Source of the DNA: Pseudomonas sp. GD03944
GTDB taxonomy: Bacteria > Pseudomonadota > Gammaproteobacteria > Pseudomonadales > Pseudomonadaceae
Direction: 5' to 3'
Length of the DNA stretch: 64,000 nucleotides
Assembly: GCF_029839275.1 (NCBI RefSeq)
Contig: NZ_JAOCAH010000004.1
Location: forward strand, 265,803 to 329,802
Part shown: piece by piece, positions 1 to 5,694 of the stretch
Position numbering within the stretch: position 1 is the first letter of the stretch
How the letters are laid out: every line of letters begins with the position of its first letter
Made by a program: the position numbers and the translations under genes
The notes under the pieces: model-generated
The model's input: the letters and a program-made list of their open reading frames with translations, nothing else
The model's database searches: none
What the model was told of the DNA's origin: nothing

Positions 1-657
1 GAATACGCGGTGTTGCGGTCGCTCACAGTCGAACGCAAACCCCTCGCCGGAATGGCCGATGTGGCGCATGCCGGCAGGAAAGGTGTGCCAGCGCATGGCG
101 GCGGCTTGCGTGCCGCCCGGCTTCAGGTCGGGTCGGTAGGCCGGGCGCAGCGGGTTCTGCGCAAGGATGTGCTTGATGTCCATGAGCAACAGCTCCTGGT
201 GCTGCTGCTCGTGCTCCAGGCCCAACTCGACACGCTGCAGCACCTCGTTGGCGATGTTGCTATCCAGGTGGGTCAGCAGTTGCTCCATGGCCAGGTCGAC
301 GTAGCTGCGGTAGGCGTACACCTCGCTCACGGTCGGGCGCGACAGCAAGCCCCGGCGCGATCGCTCGAAGGGCGTGCCGTGGGTCTGGTAGTAGGAGTTG
401 AACAGGTGGTCGTAGCGGGCATCCAGCGGCCGGTAGCCGCGCAGGAAAGGCGTCAGGATGAACGCCTCGAAGAACCAGGTCACGTGCGCCAGGTGCCACT
501 TGGGCGGGCTGACGTCAGGCATGCTCTGGATCACGTAGTCCTCGCGTTCCAGCGGCTCGCACAGGCGTTCGGTGGCGTGGCGTACCCGGTGATAACGCTG
601 GCGGAGGTGGTCGAGTTTTGCGAGAGACGTGTCGTTTCTGGAGGCCCGGTTCGGCAT
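1..657 (-). CDS. egtB: EgtB-like iron-dependent sulfoxide synthase (partial, C-terminus off the left edge)
   Basis: The first 219 codons of a gene on the minus strand; the reading frame is open to the window edge. The visible part is a DinB-type four-helix domain with WHLAHVTWFFE near residue 57 and HEQQHQE near residue 150. These carry the three-histidine iron site known from EgtB, which joins a cysteine sulfur to hercynine in ergothioneine synthesis. The C-terminal FGE-like (SUMF1) domain should lie outside the window. SenA (selenoneine) or OvoA (ovothiol) are related alternatives that the missing part would separate. An ATG at 657 gives the family start; a 7-bp-stem hairpin (678-697) sits in the 5' leader. 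Confidence 0.85.
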   Translation of the reverse strand, partial: MPNRASRNDTSLAKLDHLRQRYHRVRHATERLCEPLEREDYVIQSMPDVSPPKWHLAHVTWFFEAFILTPFLRGYRPLDARYDHLFNSYYQTHGTPFERSRRGLLSRPTVSEVYAYRSYVDLAMEQLLTHLDSNIANEVLQRVELGLEHEQQHQELLLMDIKHILAQNPLRPAYRPDLKPGGTQAAAMRWHTFPAGMRHIGHSGEGFAFDCERPQHRVF

Positions 658-841
658 GTCGCGCATTCTCTGCTGATGCCGCACGGGAAGGTGCGGCAAG
701 TCATTAAACCGACCGGGCGAAAACGGAAAAGGTTCAGGGAATTTGCGACCCACGCTCAGGGACGTCTTGAGAGCATGCGTTCAGGCTGATAGCGGCTGTT
801 TCAGGCGACAGCATCGGCTGCGCAGCCTTTCGGCAGGCATG

Positions 842-866
842 AAAAAGCCGCGCACTGCGCGGCTTC
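842..866 (-). terminator. Intrinsic terminator, duplicated copy
   Basis: A hairpin with a 9-bp stem (AAGCCGCGC / GCGCGGCTT) and 3-base loop, followed on the minus strand by a short T tract. It is identical to the terminator downstream of the intact tRNA at 5544-5568 and was duplicated with it. Confidence 0.75.
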
Positions 867-868
867 GA

Positions 869-939
869 TGGTGGGCCCACACGGACTCGAACCGTGGACC
901 AAAGGATTATGAGTCCTCTGCTCTAACCAACAGCTATAG
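869..939 (-). pseudogene. tRNA-Ile2 (CAU) fragment, acceptor 5' strand lost
   Basis: From the CCA end at 869 inward, this matches the intact tRNA at 5574-5650 through the T arm, anticodon arm (CAT anticodon) and most of the D arm. It lacks two bases in the D region. Beyond 939 the 5' acceptor strand GGGCC is replaced by unrelated sequence, so the acceptor stem cannot form. No promoter is visible upstream on the minus strand. It is a non-functional remnant left at the island boundary. Confidence 0.85.
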
Positions 940-1084
940 AACATCTTGGAGACAGATTTATTTTCGAGCGAGGGACTCACGGTGTCGCGTAGCCGTGGAG
1001 GCGTGACGGTGAGCCGAATACCCTATCGAGTCAGTCTTTCCTCTGGTATTTCGTTGAAGGGGCAAGCCCCGCGTCAGGGCCGCT

Positions 1085-2416
1085 TTACCTCTTTGCCAGC
1101 AATTCAGAGCGGCCGATCACTTCGCGGCTGCGTTCGGGTTTGCGCGGCCCAGAGAAGCCAGCCTGTTCGATAGCGCTATCGAGGCCGAGAAAGTGTGGGG
1201 CGGCCTTGGGGCTGCGCAGTGTCTCCATTCCCTGGTTCCAGGCATGCACCATGTGTTTGGCCACGTCGCGCCAGGCCGGTTCGTTTTTCGAGGCTTCGAT
1301 GATCTCGCTGCCGACCTCCACGGCGGACTCGCATAGTTGCGTGACCATCTCGGCGTACCGGCGCGGTGGTATGCCCAATACGGCCTTGTAAAAGGTTTCC
1401 AGCGAGCGGCCAGGTGTCCAGGTCTGCCTGCCGCCGATGGACAGGCCGGGCGGGCTGTCGGCGAAACGCGGATAGGCCTGGGTGGTCACCAGGTCGTAGA
1501 CCGGAGTAAAACTGACGTCCGCTCGGGAGGTGTAATACAGCGCGATGTTTTTCGAATGGCAATCGGCATTGCGTAGCACGTAGTTGGCCAGCAGGTGCCA
1601 ACCCAGGTGTTCACGCTGTGCCTGAAGGCGTTCAGCGCTTATGTAGGCGCGGGTTGCGTTCCAGACGCGCTCGGTGGTGGGTGCGTATTTTTCGTGGGGA
1701 GGCAAGCCCAGCAGGCCGCAGGCATCTTCCACGCCGTGGCGAGGCAGGCCGTGCTCGTCAACGTCGAAGCGATCGACCACCAGGACCCTTCCATCCTCGG
1801 ACATGCGGCAAGTGGCTACCGGTACGACATTCAACCGTGCCAGCACGCGCATGCTGTAGAACTCGTTGAAGCCTAGAAAGGGCGTGCTGTCATCGGAACC
1901 CTTGATGATGTGAAAGCCTGTGCGCAGGGTCGGTTTGCCGAGGGGTTCCCGGTTTGGCGCGGCATCGCTGGCAATGAATTTCGGCACGACACCCGAGATG
2001 GCCACCTGCGCGTATTGCCGCACCAGTTTGGCGAAGTGTTCGCTGGTGTTTTCCGCCTTGAGCAGGCGACTGATCTCCAGTGGTTCCATCTTGATACCGG
2101 GCCGAACGCCTTCTGGCGTGACCAAGACTCTGCCGATGCCAGCGCCCCCCACCAGAGCCAGCAGTGAGAGGTCTGTGCCATCGAGCAAAGGGCCGAACGC
2201 TTCGCGAATAACGCCGAGCAGGTAGCCTTCGGGAAGGTTCTGCCGGAAAAACGGGAATAGATCGCGTGGCCAGCGCCAAGGCTCTTCCCGAACGGGCATT
2301 GCCAGGCTGACGAAATCTTCCCGAACCGTTTCTGGCAGGTATTTCAGGACGTACTCGTCACGCTCCCGGTAGAGCTTGGCTACTCGCTTTGCGCCAACGT
2401 GCACGTCGAGAATCAT
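1085..2416 (-). CDS. hipA: HipA-family serine/threonine kinase toxin
   Basis: 443 residues, close to the E. coli HipA length. The N-terminal subdomain has LPEGYLL near residue 61. The kinase core has a glycine-containing loop near 141-146 (SGVVPKF), the catalytic segment RNADCHSKN (Asp285, Asn290) and the metal-binding Asp308 in PVYDLV. HipA toxins phosphorylate glutamyl-tRNA synthetase and cause growth arrest or persistence; other family members have other targets, so the substrate here is inferred. The gene overlaps hipB by 4 bases (ATGA), so the pair is translationally coupled. It lies inside the tRNA-bounded island. The stretch 940-1084 downstream holds no gene. Confidence 0.9.
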   Translation of the reverse strand: MILDVHVGAKRVAKLYRERDEYVLKYLPETVREDFVSLAMPVREEPWRWPRDLFPFFRQNLPEGYLLGVIREAFGPLLDGTDLSLLALVGGAGIGRVLVTPEGVRPGIKMEPLEISRLLKAENTSEHFAKLVRQYAQVAISGVVPKFIASDAAPNREPLGKPTLRTGFHIIKGSDDSTPFLGFNEFYSMRVLARLNVVPVATCRMSEDGRVLVVDRFDVDEHGLPRHGVEDACGLLGLPPHEKYAPTTERVWNATRAYISAERLQAQREHLGWHLLANYVLRNADCHSKNIALYYTSRADVSFTPVYDLVTTQAYPRFADSPPGLSIGGRQTWTPGRSLETFYKAVLGIPPRRYAEMVTQLCESAVEVGSEIIEASKNEPAWRDVAKHMVHAWNQGMETLRSPKAAPHFLGLDSAIEQAGFSGPRKPERSREVIGRSELLAKR

Positions 2417-2679
2417 GTTGGGCCTCTCCCGGAGCGTTGTTCTTCGAGGATGTCCTCTACCGTGCGCTCATGGCCTGCCTTTACCAGTTTCAGGTCATAC
2501 CCGGCCGCCTCCAGAAGGCGAACCAGCACCGAGACGCTCATATCGCCTTTGGCCAACGTTTCCATGCGCGCCACGGTGGTGCGTGATACACCGGCACGGT
2601 TGGCCAGTGTTTCCTGGCTCAGCCTGGCGTCACGGCGCGCCTGCTTCAGCATTTCGGAAACATCGTACAGAGAGGTCAT
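2413..2679 (-). CDS. hipB: HipB-family antitoxin, Xre-type repressor
   Basis: 88 residues with a Cro/C1-type helix-turn-helix at about 14-68 (LSQETLANRAGVSRTTVARME). HipB antitoxins bind HipA and repress their own operon as dimers on palindromic operators. Four matching 18-bp palindromes lie directly upstream (2681-2818). The first abuts the start codon and covers the ribosome-binding site. Gene order hipB-hipA with a 4-base overlap matches the classical module. The short C-terminal tail (EDILEEQRSGRGPT) is probably the flexible, degradable part, by analogy. Confidence 0.9.
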   Translation of the reverse strand: MTSLYDVSEMLKQARRDARLSQETLANRAGVSRTTVARMETLAKGDMSVSVLVRLLEAAGYDLKLVKAGHERTVEDILEEQRSGRGPT

Positions 2680-2680
2680 T

Positions 2681-2818
2681 TGTAGCTCTCGGGCATCAAA
2701 TTAGCGGTTATGGTTGAAAATGTAGCCTCAGGGCTACATTTTCACAAGCGCAGTTGAACTGTAGCTTTCGAGCTACAAAAAAGACGATGGCTGTGCTTTG
2801 TGTAGCCCTTGGGCCACA
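2681..2818. promoter_or_regulatory. Four-site hipBA operator array
   Basis: Four 18-bp sites of the form TGTAGC-N6-GCTACA start at 2681, 2721, 2760 and 2801. Sites two and three are perfect inverted repeats, the fourth has one mismatch and the first has two. Centre-to-centre spacings are 40, 39 and 41 bases, close to four helical turns, so all sites face the same side of the DNA. This resembles the multi-operator layout of E. coli hipBA, though with a different half-site. Binding by HipB is inferred from position and symmetry. The rest of the gap (2819-2918) shows no gene. Confidence 0.82.
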
Positions 2819-2918
2819 TTTTAGGCCGCTTTGGCGGAGGCGAATGGTGCGTTGCCAATGGCGAATATGCTTTCCTCGGCAATGACGAAAGAGCGGAAGT
2901 CATTCGGTCGGCCGTGTT

Positions 2919-3314
2919 CTAGTCGGTTACTTCGAGCTGATAGGTAATCTCTGCATACTGCCCCACGCACTGCGTGCCGAAGGTGCTGGCGTAAAACAGC
3001 ACCTTGTAGATTCCTGCCTGCTCGGGCACTCCACGAATAAAGCCATGCTTTTCGCGCTCGGTGTGAATGATGCTCAGCCCCTCAGGGAGAGGTCTTTCAG
3101 GATCATCGAGAATCCGCCCCACCGGGGTGCTTGCATTGATCACATCGATCCGCACGTCATACGCCGAACCTATTTTCGCTGCGGGCAGCTCCTTCGGCAT
3201 GAATTCAGGCTCGGGTCGCATTGCGCAACCCACCAGCACATTACCCAGCATTGCTGTCTCGCAACTGGTCAGCAATAAGGTCAAGCCGATGATTGGGAGC
3301 GTTCGGAGGTTCAT
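2919..3314 (-). CDS. Lipoprotein with Ig-like domain, candidate immunity protein
   Basis: 131 residues. A type II signal peptide ends in the lipobox LLTSC with Cys18, followed by Glu19, so it is probably an outer-membrane or periplasm-facing lipoprotein. The mature part ends in a pattern typical of putative Ig-like domains (LPEGLSI, IRGVPEQAGIY). The gene starts 26 bases downstream of the PAAR-toxin stop codon on the same strand. Effector genes are normally followed by their immunity gene, and a lipoprotein would guard the periplasm. I recognise no specific immunity family, so that role is inferred from position and localisation. Confidence 0.65.
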   Translation of the reverse strand: MNLRTLPIIGLTLLLTSCETAMLGNVLVGCAMRPEPEFMPKELPAAKIGSAYDVRIDVINASTPVGRILDDPERPLPEGLSIIHTEREKHGFIRGVPEQAGIYKVLFYASTFGTQCVGQYAEITYQLEVTD

Positions 3315-3340
3315 TTACCTTTGTCCTTGGTAGGGTTTGT

Positions 3341-4657
3341 CTAGGGTATACGGCTGAAGACCTTGCCACCGAAAACATCGCTGAGCAGTTCTCGCACAGT
3401 AAAACCGCCTGTCACCTGGTGCCCGACGTTTCCCCAGGAAAACAAGCGCGATTCGGTGATCTGATCATTGGTGGGAGTTGTTACTGTGATAACCCCGCTA
3501 CTGGCTTTGGGCAGGTCTTCCCAGACTATCCAATGGTTTTTACCCGCCCCTATGCCGCCTTCCACCATCGACGCGCTAACAAGGGATACCACATGGTGTT
3601 GTGGGCCCAGGTAAGTGAGCAGTTCCAAGAATCGCGACAGACTTGTACTGCTGAACTGAATATCGCTGAAAATCTCGCTAGCACCCGCACGCGCGAACCA
3701 AGATTCGATAGTCCACGGAGGCGTGATGCCGGGGACTCTATCGTCAGGTGAGTCGTACTCCATCAGGTTGTTTTCGCTGTCGCGCAGGCTGGCCAGAGAT
3801 ATCCAGTCGATGGCTAATACCCGGTCTCCTTCTCTGCGATAGCTCAAGTTCTTGGGGTTTCGGCAGCCATAGCTTGGCTTGATGTGCAGCGAGCCAATGG
3901 TGGTTTTCCCTGTTTCCCAGAGCTGAGTTATTGCTTGGGCGTAGAGGTCGGGTCTGTCCATTAGCAGTGCATAGAAGAATGCCGCAGGCCCGCAAAGGCT
4001 GGTATCCGACTGGTGCGGATAGGTGGGAACGAACATCGAACTTGGCATGTTCTGCCCGTGGGCTCTTGCCACTCGGACTCTCAGCTGCTCGATGATCTTG
4101 CTCTTATCGAATGGGTCGCTTGCTGTCCCCATTGGATGTTCGGGGTCGTTGAAAACACGATCATTGATGGTTGAGCATTCGAAGTCGTCTAGGATCTTTT
4201 CGGCCACGACAACGCGATCAATCGCCGGCGCAGATGGGGCCGCAGGCGCGGCTGGTTGTGCGGTTTGCGCCGCGAAGGCCGTAGCTGGTGGTTGCCTGTC
4301 TGGCGTCGTAACAAAGGCGGCTGTAGCTGCGGCTGCTGCCAGCGTTAGTGAGGTCGGTGCGGTGAAAGGTGCGGCTATTGGGGAATCCCCAATTATCACG
4401 CTGCCTGACCCGCCGACAATTACGCTGCCATGACCACCTGTGCTGCCAAGTGTCGCGGCCGGCAGGCCGTTGATCAGTACTGTGCTTGCTACAGCCCCGA
4501 CTATTGGGCTGCCGCAGGCTGACGTATCACTCATTCGTGCAGCCGGCAGGTTATCGAAGAAGACGTTTGGAGAGCCTGTAGCTATGGGGTTTGTGCCATG
4601 CCCAGGCACTGGGCAAGAGGTGGGGTCAGTTTGGCGAGCCGCCGGTTTTCCGCTCAT
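3341..4657 (-). CDS. PAAR-domain protein with C-terminal papain-like Cys/His domain, predicted T6SS effector
   Basis: 438 residues. Residues 1-95 form a PAAR domain (MSGKPAARQTDPTSCPVPGH, then repeated PxV and GxxxA elements), the cone that sharpens the VgrG spike. Residues 96-148 are an Ala/Pro-rich linker. The C-terminal part (about 149-438) has a nucleophile motif SLCGPAAFF with Cys222 and a downstream KNHWIVWE with His375. That order and spacing are typical of papain-like or C39-like peptidases and amidases. I infer a secreted toxin cleaving peptidoglycan or protein in a rival cell. No VgrG, Hcp or sheath gene is nearby, so it would load on an apparatus encoded elsewhere. Base composition is visibly lower in G+C than in the flanking genes. 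Confidence 0.75.
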   Translation of the reverse strand: MSGKPAARQTDPTSCPVPGHGTNPIATGSPNVFFDNLPAARMSDTSACGSPIVGAVASTVLINGLPAATLGSTGGHGSVIVGGSGSVIIGDSPIAAPFTAPTSLTLAAAAATAAFVTTPDRQPPATAFAAQTAQPAAPAAPSAPAIDRVVVAEKILDDFECSTINDRVFNDPEHPMGTASDPFDKSKIIEQLRVRVARAHGQNMPSSMFVPTYPHQSDTSLCGPAAFFYALLMDRPDLYAQAITQLWETGKTTIGSLHIKPSYGCRNPKNLSYRREGDRVLAIDWISLASLRDSENNLMEYDSPDDRVPGITPPWTIESWFARAGASEIFSDIQFSSTSLSRFLELLTYLGPQHHVVSLVSASMVEGGIGAGKNHWIVWEDLPKASSGVITVTTPTNDQITESRLFSWGNVGHQVTGGFTVRELLSDVFGGKVFSRIP

Positions 4658-4709
4658 GGTGAAACTTCCTTGTTTGTGTTTGGCAAGATTCTACCTGTGA
4701 CGCTGCGCT

Positions 4710-5369
4710 TTAAGCTGGGCCTTTATCCACCGGGATGTTGTCGAGCTCAAGTGCGGGCTGCTCATCGGCAGGTAGTAGACGAAGCCAGCCTAAAACCTGT
4801 GACTGTTCGATATACCAGTTGCCGTCGCGTTGGCTTAACGGCAGGTCTTCTCTGGAGCTGCCAAAAGGTCCGGGGTTTTGTTGGGCAATTTGCAGGGTGC
4901 CGTTGCCAACGCTGGCGATAATCGCGACGTGGCCGTAGCGGTTGAACAGCGTGGGTGCGAAGACCAGTAAGTCGTCAGCTTGCGGTTGCTCGACGCTGCC
5001 GTTACGAAACTGCAGCATTGCGCGTTTGGCATTCAAACTGCCGTTTTCGAGACGCGGGTCGAAGAAGTCTTTGGCGTGCCCGTAAGTGTCGGGCATGCGG
5101 TGGCCATGGCGCTCGAAGTAATAGCGTTTGACGAACTCCACGCACTGATAGCGCAGGCCGAGGTTGTATCCGTCCTGGCTCAGGTTTCGGCCCTGCACCG
5201 TGTTGACTCCGCCGTTGTAATAGATGGCTACGCCATTTAGCTCATCAAGTTGATCGCCTAAGGCATGCTGGGTGTTTGGGTTTATGCGGGTGACTGCGGC
5301 GTAAGCTGCAAAGGCGCATAGCGGCAGTAGTACGCAAACAATCAATAGGGCAAGTAGGCGTTTGTTCAT
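4710..5369 (-). CDS. Membrane-anchored or exported CHAP-domain amidase/endopeptidase
   Basis: 219 residues. An N-terminal hydrophobic segment (about 4-25, ending AAYAAV) is a signal peptide or anchor. The CHAP fold follows: Cys76 in YQCVEFVKRYY, His147 in YGHVAII, and a polar residue after it in AQQNPG (163-165), giving a Cys-His-polar triad. CHAP enzymes cut peptide bonds in peptidoglycan; the closest pattern I recognise is the amidase half of glutathionylspermidine synthase. It sits 52 bases upstream of the PAAR gene on the same strand, so it may be co-expressed. It could be a second effector, or a wall-remodelling enzyme that opens a path for a secretion machine. Confidence 0.72.
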   Translation of the reverse strand: MNKRLLALLIVCVLLPLCAFAAYAAVTRINPNTQHALGDQLDELNGVAIYYNGGVNTVQGRNLSQDGYNLGLRYQCVEFVKRYYFERHGHRMPDTYGHAKDFFDPRLENGSLNAKRAMLQFRNGSVEQPQADDLLVFAPTLFNRYGHVAIIASVGNGTLQIAQQNPGPFGSSREDLPLSQRDGNWYIEQSQVLGWLRLLPADEQPALELDNIPVDKGPA

Positions 5370-5538
5370 GGTGAGGTCTGTCCCTGTAAGTGAAGCTCCT
5401 GGTGCGCGCTGCTGGCTCGCTCAACGGTAGCGTTGCAATAGCACCCAAAAAAGACGCACGTTTTGGCGCACGAACGCGCGCTGCCTTTCTGGCACGCGTC
5501 ATGTTCTGGGTCCATAGGACGGATCTGCTTTTGGCAGC

Positions 5539-5646
5539 GCATGAAAAAGCCGCGCACTGCGCGGCTTCGAAGATGGTGGGCCCACACGGACTCGAACCGT
5601 GGACCAAAGGATTATGAGTCCTCTGCTCTAACCAACTGAGCTATAG
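5539..5646. repeat. Right direct repeat (attR-like) of the tRNA-Ile2 island
   Basis: The partner of 837-939, 108 bases long. It includes the terminator hairpin and the tRNA from its CCA end to AGCTATAG in the D arm. This copy is continuous with the intact acceptor 5' strand and the tRNA promoter, so it is the functional side of the junction. The stretch 5370-5538 to its left is the upstream region of the CHAP gene, and no gene was seen in it. Confidence 0.8.
5544..5568 (-). terminator. Intrinsic terminator of tRNA-Ile2
   Basis: A 9-bp GC-rich stem (AAGCCGCGC / GCGCGGCTT) with a 3-base loop and a short T tract on the minus strand, starting a few bases after the tRNA CCA end. Identical to 842-866. 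Confidence 0.85.
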
Positions 5647-5650
5647 GCCC
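5574..5650 (-). tRNA. tRNA-Ile2 with CAU anticodon (lysidine-modified, reads AUA)
   Basis: A complete 77-base cloverleaf on the minus strand with encoded CCA. The acceptor strand GGGCCTA pairs with TGGGCCC, and the anticodon CAT lies at 5614-5616 read in reverse. Simple pipelines call it tRNA-Met. However, its acceptor pairs C4-G69 and C5-G68 are those recognised by the lysidine synthetase TilS in E. coli tRNA-Ile2. E. coli elongator tRNA-Met has U-A and A-U at these positions. I therefore call it tRNA-Ile2. It is the integration target of the neighbouring island. Confidence 0.85.
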
Positions 5651-5664
5651 TCAGAGGCCGGCGG

Positions 5665-5694
5665 ATTATACCGGCGCCTTCTCGGCAGCGCCAA
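5665..5694 (-). promoter_or_regulatory. Sigma-70 promoter of tRNA-Ile2 inside the rmcA 3' end
   Basis: On the minus strand a perfect TATAAT (5665-5670) lies 18 bases downstream of TTGGCG (5689-5694). Transcription would start near 5659, about nine bases before the tRNA. The -10 box overlaps the rmcA stop codon (5666-5668), so the promoter is embedded in coding sequence. Confidence 0.7.

Larger units (their letters stand above)
837..939. repeat. Left direct repeat (attL-like) of the tRNA-Ile2 island
   Basis: This 103-base stretch repeats 5539-5646 in the same orientation. It covers a terminator hairpin and most of a tRNA. The two copies differ only by a 3-base indel just after the hairpin and a 2-base indel in the tRNA D-arm region, then diverge completely after the shared AGCTATAG. 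Duplicated tRNA 3' portions at both ends are the usual footprint of site-specific integration into a tRNA gene. No integrase is visible between the copies, so I read it as the scar of an old or immobilised island. Confidence 0.8.

Noticed and set aside
678..697. Hairpin upstream of egtB as a riboswitch
   Set aside because: Only a single 7-bp stem with a 6-base loop; no conserved aptamer structure could be recognised.
869..939. A second functional tRNA-Ile2
   Set aside because: The 5' acceptor strand is replaced and two D-region bases are missing, so the cloverleaf cannot close.
1059..1070. Hairpin downstream of hipA as its terminator
   Set aside because: GGGGC-AA-GCCCC has a two-base loop and no T tract on the minus strand.
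940..5538. An integrase, transposase or phage gene inside the island
   Set aside because: All open frames there are accounted for by hipA, hipB, the lipoprotein, the PAAR protein and the CHAP protein; no recombinase motif was seen.
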